Shown here piece by piece: positions 32,626 to 42,889 of a stretch of 43,057 bases of DNA; the first letter of the stretch is position 1, and every line of letters begins with the position of its first letter. The DNA is from Mesostigma viride (Eukaryota > Streptophyta > Mesostigmatophyceae > Mesostigmatales > Mesostigmataceae). The stretch is from NCBI GenBank assembly GCA_009746045.1, contig RPFO01000757.1:1-43057 (forward strand), given 5' to 3'. The position numbers and the translations under genes are program-made. The notes under the pieces are model-generated. The model saw nothing but the letters and a program-made list of their open reading frames with translations, had not been told where the DNA came from and ran no database searches.

Positions 32626-35600
32626 AAGGAACAAGAGAAGGAGAGGGAAGTTCAGCTTCAGAAGGAAAAGGAGGAGCAGGAGAGGGCCTCCTTGCTTCAG
32701 AAGGGAAAAGAGGTGGAGAGGGCCACCTATGTCGACAAGGTCAAGTCGACGAGCGAGTCTCCTAAGTATAGTACGCCACCCGCCTCTCCGCCCAAGGGCG
32801 TAGAGGAGTTTCCTCCTCTGTCAACAATGCTTGCTGCCGGGGCTGGGCCAAGCTCCGTGGAGGCGTCGGCCTCCAAATCTCCCAAGCGGCCCGCACCTGA
32901 GGCACAGGCTGCCGGGGCTGGGTCCAGCTCCGTTGTGTCTCCACAGTCTCCTCAGCGGCCCGCACCTGAGGCACAGGCTGCCGGGGCTGGGTCCAGCTCC
33001 GTTGTGTCTCCACAGTCTCCCCAGCGGCCCGCCATCAACAAGGAGTCCCCCGTCCTCGGGAAGTCGACCTCAAACTCGCCGAGGTCCGCCCCCGTCGAGG
33101 TGGTTACCTCGAAGCCCAGCTCGCCGCCCAAGTCTTCTCCAAGGGCCCACCACGAGGCGTCTGAGCAGGGCAGCCCGCCGCCCAAGTCACCTCTAAGGTC
33201 CCACCACGAGGCTTCGACCTCGAAGGTCAGCACGTCGCCCAGGTCTCCTTCAAGGTCCCTACCCGAGGCGTCGACCTCACAGCCCAGCTCGCAGCCCGCG
33301 TCTCCCCAAAGCTCCCCTCCAAAGAAGGGGGCGACCTCCAAGTCCCGATCACCGCCCAAGTCGCCTGCAAAGTCTCCAGGTCGGAAGTCTCCGCCCAAGC
33401 GCCGGTCGCCACCCAAGCGCCGGTCGTCAAACTCACCTCCGAGGAGCCGCTCCCCACAGGCAAGAAAGAAAGCAAGAGCGGAATGGGAGGAGAAGGAGGA
33501 TGACCATGAGCGGTTCCTGCGTGATCTGCAGAAGAACATTGACCTCCTGATCAGCATGGAGGACAGGGACAAGGCAGACCCAAGGCCACTGGAGGATCTT
33601 CCGGAGGAGGAAAGAAAGAGAAGGAATGACCGCATGGCACTTCTGACTTCTTATCTGGATCAGGCAACGCAGCACGCCGAAGATCTGGTGAATCTGGAGA
33701 AAAAGGACAAGGAACGGAAGGCCGCCCAGGAGCTCCTGGAAAGGGAGCAGAGGGAATGGGTGAAGAAGGAAAGGGCAGAGCGAGAGGCGAAGCAGGCAGA
33801 AATGGAAGCTGCGGAGATGGAGGAGGCGGAGCGCAGGAAGAGGAGGGCGTCGTGGGAGCGGGACGAAAAGGAGAGAAAGGCGAATGAGGAAAGGAAAAAG
33901 AAGGACGAGGAGGCAAAGGCGAAGAGGAAGGTGCAGGAGGAGGGGAAGAGGATGATGGAGGCGGGTGTGGCGGCACGCCTGAAATACCAAGCCAAACTTG
34001 AGGAGGAGCGCAGGAAGGCGCAGGCTGCAGAAAAGTCGACGGAGGTGGATGGGAAGACCGCGGGGGTCTCGGAGAAGGAGGGTACGGAGCCGTCTCAGGT
34101 GAGAAACAGTTTTTACCCCCATTAGTGTGCGTGTTTTTTTTAACGGTTTCGTTATTCCTTATCTCTGCTAAGCTCGTCTGACCATGAATGGGTCATTTCG
34201 CAGAGTGACCCTAACCTGAACCAACAAGTATGCTTTTCCCTGTTGTTTTGATTTCAGAGGAAGCGGGGGGCAGACGAAAAGAAGTCAGAGGATCCCAAGA
34301 AGAGCGGGACAACAACGGAGGTGAGCGATAAGTAATCCTGTGTTTTTCGCCTTTGTTCTTTGTTCATTTGTCCATCATTTCTGAGTTGCCGTTTCCTTCG
34401 CATGTGTGATTAATTTATGGAGGGTCATTTCGCAGAGTGACCCTAAACTTTTTCAACGAGTATGCTTTCCTCTGTCTTGCTGCATCCAGAGGAAGAAAGG
34501 GGGAGATGAGACAGAGTCTCAGGGGAACGCCGAGGTTGGGAGTGGGGAGGAGAAATTGCGGGTGAGCTAATAATTTTTTCGCCGCTTCATAGTGCATGTC
34601 AGTTAGTCGTTCGTTCTGTTTGAGATTTTTTTATGAAGGGTCACTTCGCAGAGTGACCCTAAACTTTTTTTCCGATTATGCTTTTTTTTCGTTTTGTGGA
34701 CCTGTGTGCAGCCGATCCAGTTGAGGGGCTTGGAAACTTGGAAGTCATGGTTGACGACTTACGAAAAACATCTGAACGATGACGCCAAGTCGTTCTTGAG
34801 CACCTTTGTGTCGAAGGAGATCGAAGTTGCGATCGATGACGGTGTCTGGCATGAGAGGATTCAGTCGGGTCTGATGAGAATGAACCCTTGGAGTGATCCA
34901 ACACTTCGTGATCTTTTGTTCGAAGTCATGGGGCGGAGCCTTCGAGGCAAAAGGTTAAAGGGGAAGAAATGCATCTCTTCGACACCTTCGAGTTGCTTGT
35001 TACCGAGTGCGGGTCGAATATACCCGACGCAGCGGATGTTACAGCTTATGTTCCTCGAAGCCTGCTCGTCTGGATCAAGCTGTCTTGTGCGACCAAACAG
35101 TACTGCAAGGACACGAGACAGCACCCATTGTCACACGAGTATTTTGACATCATCATATCTGTCTGCAGGTGGGAAATGTACCAGGTCCTAGAGCAGGGGA
35201 AGACAGGTGAGGATTGGGACACCTCCCCGCTGACGGAAACGGATGTCAATCTGCTCTTGAAGAAAGGGTTCAAGGCTGCACAGTTCGACTGGGATGTCTT
35301 CGGCGACTTTCTGATCGCCATGGACCACTCGGTATCTCCCGAGTTGTTCAGGGCTGGTTCGGAAGTGATTGAAGATTTGGATGGGGTTAGATCGCACTTC
35401 CTTTCGTCGTATTCAGTGTGGATGGCGCAGTTTAGGGTGAACCCAGACCCTATTCTTCCGAGTCGAGCTGTTGAATTGTTTCTTCAGTTGTGCGAGGATG
35501 AGATCCTGCGTTTTCGTCAGAGTGGGGAGTTCGACATGGCCGGACAGTATGAGCCCCCACGAAAGGAGGTTGTCGCATGGCTTGAGTACAAGGGGATCGA

Positions 35601-38600
35601 CGACTGCCTGTCGTTAGTGACGGCGAACATAAACGAGAAATCATGGAGTCAGGACATGCTATCTCACTTGTTTTTTCTTCGGACGTTTTTCGAAAACGAA
35701 CTGAGCCACACAACTCCATCTGAGATGTGGCCGATCGGACAAGTGTTGCGGGAGTGGAGATTTGACATTGAGGTAATTATTGACATTTGTGTACATTTTT
35801 ATTCAGTCCGTTTAGATTAGTGTTGTGTATTTCTTTTGTTGAAAATTGTTACTAACGATGAACGCATTTCTTGCTCTACTTCCCGCCAGGAGGGTGACAT
35901 TCCATGTTTTGAGGGACAAAGTCCTTCAGCGTGGAAACCGGAGGTAAGCAAATGCCGCTAAAGGTTCGGGGTCGATTTGTGAAGATAGGATATTCAAGAA
36001 ATAGTTCCTGTTTTGACTGACTTTGTATATTTATCTGAACGCACGTTTCGTCTTGCAGGATGACGATCAACCTTTTGAAGAGGTCGAAGGGATGGGGACG
36101 GAGAACGTAGAGGTAGGAAATTTGTTTCATTTTACTGTTCAAGCTTAGGGTTGGGGTCGCTCCGCAGAGCAACGTTAAAACAAAATTAATGCTCGTTTTT
36201 TTTATGTCATCGTCTGAATTATTATTTTTTTTTTTCATGCAGGAGGTGGACGAGAAGGAAGAGGAGGAGAAGGAGCAGGAGGTGGACGAGGAGGAAGAGG
36301 AGGAGGAGCACGAGGAGGAGGAGGAGGAGGAAGAAAATGAGCCCGAGCCAACTCCGAAGGGGAAGGGAAGGCAAAGGTTTGTACAATGTTTTTTAATTTT
36401 TAACGCTGAAGGTCGCGCTGCAGAGCTAGGATGCCAGAGTTCAGATTACTCTTCTTAATACATTTCGCTTCATGTGTATGTTGTGTGTTGTTGGTATACC
36501 TTCCAGCAGGCTAAAAAAAGGCGACGACGACATTCCAGGATCCCAAGAAGCTTATTGACAGAAAGAATAAGGTGAAGACTATCTGTGATATTGGCGACCT
36601 CATCCTAGGCAAGCCCCCTAAGGATGTTACGATGGGTGCCGGGGAGTTTCGCAAGTATCTCACCCAACTACGCGTTGAGCGGCGGCCGATTTCGCAATGC
36701 AATCTGACACCTTCAACGGTGAGCTGGCCTATGATTTCGTCAACCAAGTCAAGTCCAAGGGCACCGAAAAGTTCAAGTGGAAACCAAAGGAGTACACGGA
36801 GGCGAAGGTGGACAAGGTCATCAAGTTCATGAAGTTGGATCTCAAGAGAAGGGATCGTGAACGGGCGAAGCTGCTTGAGGGTCAGGCAAAAGCGTCCAAA
36901 AAGAAGAGGGATGCGGATAAAAAGGAGAAGGGGAAGGATAAGGGGGTGGAAATGGAGGATGACGCGGCCGGGGGGAGAAGGGCGGGAAGGGAAAGAAGGG
37001 GAAGAAGGCGGGAGAAAAGGAAGAGGTGCGTTTTTTGCGGAATTTTTATTTAGAGGGGTAGCTCTGTGGAGTGAACCTTTTTACCTTCTCCGTGCTTTGC
37101 ACCCTATTCGGTATTTTTTGTCTGCACGCCGACTATTTGCAAACGTTAAACTATTTATTGTTTTCCTGTCTCATCTTCGTCAATGCTTCCTCCAGGGTGG
37201 CGAGGGGGAGAAAGGCGGAAAAGGAAAGAAGGGGAAGAAGGCGGGAGAAAAGGAAGCGGTGCGTTTTTGGTGATTTAGATTCAGAGGGGTAGCTCCGTGG
37301 AGTGACCCTTTTTACCTTCTGTGTTCTTAGCACCCTACTCTGAGATTTTCCTACGCTCGCGGACTATATGCATACGTTAAACTATTTATTGCTTTCTTGT
37401 CTCATGTTCGTCAATGCCTTCGTTCAGGGTGCCGAGGGGGAAGGAGACGGTGACGGAAGGTTGGCCGGCAATGATGCCGTTTTTGCACTCGTCAAGGAGA
37501 TGCTTAACTACGTCGAAGCCAGGGGCAAGGCGCCGGCGTCGGATATATTAAAGTGGCCTACCTTCTCCCCTTTTCTTGAGCTTCTGAAAGCACTTTCAAA
37601 GCTCTTCAAGGAGGGGATCCTGACGAGTAGTGGAAAGGTGGACAAGGAGCCGATCATCAAAGATTGGAAGATGGCAACGACCGTGGACTCCGAGAAGGAG
37701 ATCAGGGACAAAGCCATTCGGGACGCGAATGCTGTGCGGGAATCCCGTTGGATTCGACCGAGTGACTTCATCGATACCGGTTGCAATAGCATGCGCATTC
37801 ACACCGTCAACGGGCTGATTTTGCCTGACAACATGAGGCAGCGGTTGCTAAGCGATGAGGTGTTCAGGGAGAACGGGCGCATCTTGCTGAATGCAAAGAC
37901 AAACAGTTTGCATTTTAAGGTGTGCATCCCTGTGTGGCAGTTCGCCTTTCAAGCGCTTGCGGAAACCAAGCCAAGCCTCTTCGCCAAACACATCACGTCC
38001 ACCGGCCCTTACCGGGATTGGCTGAAAAAATGCCATGGCGCTAGGACTGACGCGGAGTTCGTGGGCTCGCGTTACTTTCGCCCCTTGTCCGACAAGGAGA
38101 TTGAGAAGTATCTTGGAACCAAGTCCACCGCTTCTTTCCTCAAGAGAGGTGTTGAGTTCCGGACCTATGCACGAGTCGGGGAACAAGACGACGTTCTGCC
38201 CTTTGATTTTCAACCAAGGGAGGTCTTCAGCCTAATAAGCCAGGCCTCCTTAAAGGCATTCGACCCAAGATTTCACGAAGAACATCCTGATGGCGAATAT
38301 CTCGTTCTTCGATATGCGGTGGTCGACGGAAACCACTATTTCAAGGGTTTAAAGTCTTTCAAGCAATTGGAGGGGGAATGGACGCCCGGTGTGACACATG
38401 TTAAGAAACTAATGTGTGAAGGGGGGGCAGCGTCTGAGAACGCGAAGGACAGTGCCGCGGCGGCTAAACTTTTCTCATCCCTTATGGAACAATTCCATAC
38501 TGGGTACGGGGGAACGAACGTCATTCTGCTTCGGGGGGCCGACCTTCTTCCAAATTGGGACGAGTGTAAAAAGTTCCCGGAAATATCTGTAAGTGGTAGT

Positions 38601-41600
38601 TCTATCTATGGCAATGGTGACGCTGCAGTTCCACCACTTCGTCGTGTTATGTCGAGTAAGGGTCGCACTGTGGAGTGACCATGTCAAAAGTCTTCCTTTA
38701 TCATGCATTATAAATGCGGGAAGTCGCACACAGAAACGACAATGGCAGTCAAACTCTCATCCCGACATATTTCTGGGGTGGTTTCGCAGAGTGACCCTAA
38801 CTTACCGATTTCGGCGCTGAAGACCATTTTTCGCGCTCCCGTGCGTTCATAACGTCACGCTGCAAGTCGACCCTTGAATTGTTCTTGTGTGTCAATTTTT
38901 CGTTCCTCTGTTCGTGACAGGAGGTTGGGAAGAAGAAGCTGGATCGCCTATTCGAAATCTCCAAGGGCGCCAATGCCGAAGATCAGGCGGTAGCGGATCG
39001 GACGCTTGGGCAGGCGCTTCTGGATGTTTGGAATTACAACAGGCTGTACTTGCACGGCGTCGTGAAGCAGGGCAAAGGGCATTTTATTCCCGATGGCCAT
39101 TACACGAACCTGCTGGCGTACATCCTGCCGGCCACCAAACAATCAGTCGGGAGGGAAGGGAGTTTGGAGGGGAGTAAGGAGGATAAGGGGGAGTTGAGGG
39201 AGGAAGAAGGCGAGCGGAAAAAAAACAAGGCCCAACCTTCCCAAATTTCAAATTACAATCGAGTTCTGGCGAACACCTTCCTGCGCCTCACAAAGGCCAG
39301 GCCGGATGATGAGAATGACGTCACACCAGCTTCTGAGGAGACTATGACTCTCAGATGCCGGTTCGCTAACGCCGAGGGCACCAAGAAGGGGCAAAAGGTG
39401 TCCTGGACGTCTGTAAGGAACCTGGCGTCGTTTCCGATGATGGACGCTGTGTGTGAATGCATCATGAGTGGGGAGGTTGGGCCCGAAAAGCTGTCAAAGT
39501 TGGTGGAGTTGGCCAAGGACGTACTTGAGTGCGTTCGCCAATTCATCCTTATTAAGTTTCAGGAAAAGCCCGACTTGGATGGCGAATGTAAGGGGGGGGC
39601 TGATATGGAGTACAAGGCTTCTCGCTTATTTGAAGAGGTGTTCGGCTGTCGACTACTTGGGCGGATGCCAAGGAACAAGGACGTCGTCGATCGATTCCTT
39701 GCATTTTGGGAGAAGGCCGTCATCATCACGCGCAATGTCGCCTACCTCTTAAAGTCCGAAGGTCTTGCCAATCACCTAAGGATTCCGAGAAAGGATCTGA
39801 TGGATAGCAAAATCGATCTAGTGGATCTCCTCGACAAAACCGCTCCGAACTTCAGCATGAAGGGTTCGCACGGCCTTCTGGACAAGGACTTGTATCTCCA
39901 CTATCAAAAAAAGATGGAAGGAGGGGAAGGGAAGAAGGAGGCGGTTGTTGAGGCGAAGGAGAAAGTTGCAGGGAAAGGGGGGGAGAAGGTGGAAGAGAAA
40001 AGTGCTGAGCCGATTGAGTATAACTGGCGCAGCATTTCCTGGGATAAGATGACCGTCTGGTATTCTTCTCATAGTCTCCCTAAAGGCGGCCCTGACAGGA
40101 AGAAGGCATTTGTGAGGAGGGTGGCGGCGGAGGTGGCGGTGGGCGACGGTGAGGGCTTCCCATCCACTTTCGCGAGGCAAGACGATGGCCTGACGCCACT
40201 ACCGTGCTGTAGAATCCTGAATTTGGATGGTGAGTTCGGCCGCAAGTGGACGTCCTTCAAGGACTTCTGGTGGGGTGACCATGACCTCTTTATGGTTCCT
40301 CCAAAAAAGACAACTGTCGAACGAGCTTCCGGTTACCACAGGAAGCTTATCGAGCTAGCGACGCAGTTTTTCGAGGAGTTGCGTCCCATCGTGGTCGTTT
40401 TTGGCGGAAAGAAGTCATTGGATGGCTTCGAAGACTTACTGGTTCGGATGGGGAAGATGCCTGACGTCTCGTGGACGTCATTGGCGAAGAAGAGGAAGGC
40501 TGAGGATGACGCGGAAGGAGATTCGGATGGGGACGAGGGAGGCGAGGGACAGGGAAAGGAAGGAGGGTCGACTCGCAGAGCGACGTCTACGGGGGGAGAG
40601 AAGTCGTCACCGCAGAAGACGTCTAAGGGGGGAGAGAAGTCGTCACCGCAGAAGACGCGGGACAAAGGGAAGGGTGGGCAGCGGCCGTCTGTCCAGCCGC
40701 AGCCGGAGTCACACCCTTCCAAAAAGCTTCGAAAGGCAGTTGTTCAAATCTCGGACGACGAAGATGAAGCTGAGCCTGGCGCTTCTGCCCGGCCTGTCGC
40801 TCCTTCCGCGCCTACGCGCGTTTCAAAGTATCCCAAGAAAGAGCTTCGAAGGCAGCCAGTCGAGTCATCATCATCCTCCTCCGAGGAGGAGGAGGAGGAG
40901 GAGGGGGAGGAGGGGGAGGAGGGGGAGGGGGAGGGGGAGGAGGGGGAGGAGGGGGAGGAGGGGAGGAGGGGGAGGAGGGGAGGAGGAGGAGGAGGAGGAG
41001 AGGAGGAGGAGGAGGAGGAGGAGGAGGAGGAGAGGAGGAGGAGGAGGAGGAGGAGGAGAGAGGAGGAGGAGGAGGAGGGGGAGGAGGAGGAGGACGGGGA
41101 TGACGACGAGGAGGAGGAAGATGGAGGGAGGCGAAGGGGTGATGGAAGGGCAAGGGGTGGAGGGGCAGGAGGGTCAACTCGCAGAGCGACGTCTGAGGGG
41201 AGGAAGAAGCCTGCCGCGCCCTCCAAGTCTTCCGGCTCGTCTCGACCCAAGACAGCTGCTACTCGAGCTCCGAAAGGAATAACAAAGGGTGAGGAAATCG
41301 CTGTTTTGGTCGTGGCATGTATCCTGAATTTTTTTTTTAATTCGTTTGCAATCTATCTACGTTGACTTTAGTCCGTCGTTGATGTGCCGATTGGTTACGC
41401 GCAGGTAATGATGTGGTGCGGGCGAACGCTGCGGTGGGCTTCGGTCCTGCAGCTAAACTTACTGCTCAGTCTGAAGGGGTGGAAGCGAATGCGCAGAGCC
41501 AAGAGCCTTATGAGAAGCCTACGCTGTGGATGAGACTTATGGACGGGGAACAGAAACACGGAGCACCGGAGTGCTTCTGGATTGATGGGTGGGCCGAGAA

Positions 41601-41934
41601 CACCATGAGAAGGGCCAATGCGAGTAGGGAAAAGCAAAAGTATACCAAGTTACAGGAGGTGAAGTTGTACGGGCAGGTAGGTGGATACGATCGGAAATGG
41701 AGGGACGTTTGCATGAAGTTTTTTCCAGAAGAGACAGAGGGCGGAAAGTTGCATCGGGGCAAGTTCTGGATGCCTTTGGACTATGTGAAGAAGGTGGTGA
41801 CTCTGATGGACGGAAAGAGTTGGAATGATGTGGCAAAGTGGGCACCTGCGATGTCCATCGATCCAAAGAGGAAGAAGTCCAAAACAGAAGAGCAGAAATT
41901 GGAAGCAGAAGCAAGGAGCAAGAATAAGAAGTGA
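32626..41934 (+). CDS. Large multi-exon gene, unknown function, 5' end not found
   Basis: The model joins exons 32626-34098, 34258-34320, 34490-34561, 34712-35772, 35890-35943, 36059-36112, 36243-about 36376, about 36521-37025, 37196-37258, 37428-38588, 38921-41288 and 41405-41934 (stop). Most junctions are clean GT-AG and in phase. The N-terminal part is a Ser/Pro-rich region with 23-residue repeats (PEAQAAGAGSSSVVSPQSPQ), SPPKSP/RRS motifs, then a long charged coiled coil. The later exons encode globular-looking sequence (LETWKSWLTTYEKHLN; LHFKVCIPVWQFAF), acidic/basic low complexity, and a C-terminal domain (ECFWIDGWAENTMRR). No known family is recognised. Single-base frame changes occur near 34965, 36515, 36695 and 36973. 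The first exon opens with an acceptor, so upstream exons are missing or lie beyond the satellites; an in-frame ATG at 32827 is an alternative start. Confidence 0.65.
32889..33026 (+). repeat. 69-bp coding repeat, two copies
   Basis: Two near-identical 69-bp units (32889-32957, 32958-33026) in the first identified exon of the large gene encode PAPEAQAAGAGSSSVVSPQS plus PQR. A partial third unit precedes them. The length is a multiple of three and keeps the frame. Confidence 0.9.
34099..34711 (+). repeat. Duplicated intron-exon units, each with a palindrome
   Basis: Introns 34099-34257, 34321-34489 and 34562-34711 share layout and sequence: GTGAG start, a palindrome copy (34190, 34422, 34638), then CTAAACTTTTT..ATGCTTT and the acceptor. 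The exons between them begin alike (AGGAAGCGGGGGGCAGA and AGGAAGAAAGGGGGAGA; RKRGADE and RKKGGDE). This indicates tandem duplication of an exon-intron unit of about 230 bp. Confidence 0.8.
36153..36174. repeat. Intronic palindrome copies, 36.1-36.4 kb
   Basis: GGGGTCGCTCCGCAGAGCAA lies in intron 36113-36242. A shorter copy, GGTCGCGCTGCAGAGC, lies at about 36411-36426 in the next intron. Introns 35773-35889, 35944-36058 and 41289-41404 lack a clear copy. Confidence 0.65.
36971..37427 (+). repeat. Second duplicated exon-intron unit
   Basis: Exons ending at 37025 and 37258 both end GGAAGAAGGCGGGAGAAAAG plus GAA and are followed by GTGCGTTTTTTG / GTGCGTTTTTGG introns. Each intron holds GGGGTAGCTCTGTGGAGTGA or its near-copy (37055-37077, 37286-37308), then TTTTTACCTTCT and CTATTTATTG..TCTCAT. 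Unit length is about 232 bp, similar to the 34.1-34.7 kb duplication. Confidence 0.8.
38589..38920 (+). other. Longest intron of the large gene, three palindromes
   Basis: Donor GTAAGT at 38589 and acceptor GTGACAG at 38920. It holds GGTCGCACTGTGGAGTGACC (38661-38681), a copy at 38776-38797 ending TTTCGCAGAGTGACCC, and a diverged GTCACGCTGCAAGTCGACCC (about 38855). Confidence 0.75.
40565..40586 (+). repeat. Palindrome copy inside coding exon (a)
   Basis: GGGTCGACTCGCAGAGCGAC lies in frame in exon 38921-41288 and encodes GSTRRATS. It resembles the intronic palindrome in sequence and length. A second coding copy is at 41171-41193. Confidence 0.65.
40860..41130 (+). repeat. GGA-rich low-complexity coding DNA
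   Basis: Purine-only (GGA)n, (GAG)n and GGGGA runs encode Ser, then Glu/Gly, Arg and Asp/Glu runs in the large gene. Single-base slips within it change Glu runs to Arg or Gly runs, so the local frame is uncertain. Confidence 0.85.
41171..41193 (+). repeat. Palindrome copy inside coding exon (b)
   Basis: GGGTCAACTCGCAGAGCGAC followed by GTC again encodes GSTRRATS, in the same frame as the copy at 40565. Confidence 0.65.
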
Positions 41935-42168
41935 CGTTCGAAGACTTTATTTTATGTTGGACGAGTCTTTAGTAAATTCAGTCGACTCCGTCTCAAGTGC
42001 GACGAATGTATCCATGATATTCTTCAATGAAACAATGCAATTTCACGCTAATGTAAAGTTTTTATGTCACACGAGACTTACAATGAGATAAATACCCACA
42101 AATTGTAATATTTACGTGAAATTTATACGTTCGCAAGCCAAAATTCAAGATTTTTGCCTCAAAATTGA

Positions 42169-42224
42169 AGGAAAAGTGTCACACACTTGGCTTGGACCGC
42201 GGAACATTCGAAGTGGGCCCGGCC
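42169..42224 (-). repeat. Right inverted terminal sequence
   Basis: The inverted partner of 134-175. It includes GAAAAGTGTCACAC, a 12-13 base segment absent from the left end, then CGGAACATTCGAAGTGG and GCCCGGCC. It lies about 235 bp downstream of the stop codon of the large gene. Confidence 0.6.
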
Positions 42225-42309
42225 CACCACCCATCCAACCTGGAATATGTGCTACATGATCTCCCAACGGAGACATGTTATAATTTAATTTAATTTAATT
42301 TAATTTAAT
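42225..42309 (+). mobile_element. LINE 3'-UTR fragment with AATTT tail
   Basis: CACCACCCATCC..AATATGTGCTACATGATCTCC..ATGTTATAATTTAATTT matches the 3' UTR of the LINE at 21650-21729, and ends in five or more AATTT units. It begins exactly where the right terminus ends. Confidence 0.8.
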
Positions 42310-42889
42310 CGTACTTCACCCGTGAAGGCAAGTGGCGCGAATATATAGCTCACTCGCCCATGCAGATCTGGAGTCGCAGATAGCAACTCCGCGTCGACAT
42401 CGATCCTGATCAACTAACCAAGACTAAGTACTGTACGCGCTCGGCCATATGATAACGGGTGTGTGGGTAGGTTGCATGCTATGTAAACCCGATAGCCCAC
42501 CTGGGAGAATATCAAGGCTTCTCCCGTCCGGAGCCTGAGGGTTTTTCTAGGAGCATACCCAGGGTTCACCCACAATTCCCTACTGGCACCACTAGCTCTT
42601 CTGTAAAGAGTTTTTTCGCAGTTGGGCTGTTGCTTGGTTGGGATGCCTTCAGATCAGAAGACCCATATAGGGCTCCGCGGAATCATGCCAGAGGAGGTTC
42701 AAGTTCAAATCCGTGTTGGAGCTACTTGAGCTTTCGCGTTTTTTCGCGTCCCGGCGCTCGGCAGCATTTAGTTTACCATTTGTTGCTTGCCCCTCGACAA
42801 TATGGTGGCCGGTTCACCCCCGCTATCCTGCAAGATACATGCCTACTAGATCACGTGACGCAGTCTACCGGCCTGCATGCTAGCTACCT
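42310..42889. other. Right flank, no gene; tRNA-like patch
   Basis: No ORF is supported. At about 42670-42725 the plus strand has GTTCAAGTTCAAATCC, a B-box-like motif, between GGCTCC and GGAGCT, which can pair as a short stem. This is a tRNA-like or SINE-like hint only. Confidence 0.3.

Larger units (their letters stand above)
134..42224. mobile_element. Candidate giant DNA transposon with inverted termini
   Basis: The left end (134-175) and the reverse complement of the right end (42169-42224) share GGCCGGG, then the 17-mer CCACTTCGAATGTTCCG, then GTGTGACACTTTT, in the same order. They differ by one inserted C and a 12-13 base insertion. Inside lie a leftward transposase-like gene and a rightward multi-exon gene, both carrying the same intronic palindrome. 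No target-site duplication can be seen: the right end directly abuts LINE 3'-UTR sequence. About 26 kb of the interior is satellite DNA and nested transposons, so the ancestral element was probably about 16 kb. That the ends and genes form one unit is inference. Confidence 0.55.

Noticed and set aside
40744-41250. Minus-strand Ser/Pro/Leu-rich ORF
   Set aside because: It is the complement of the GGA-rich coding stretch of the large gene and has no independent support.
134-42224. Maverick/Polinton or other virus-like giant element
   Set aside because: I see no DNA polymerase B, packaging ATPase, capsid or retroviral-type integrase sequence in any frame.
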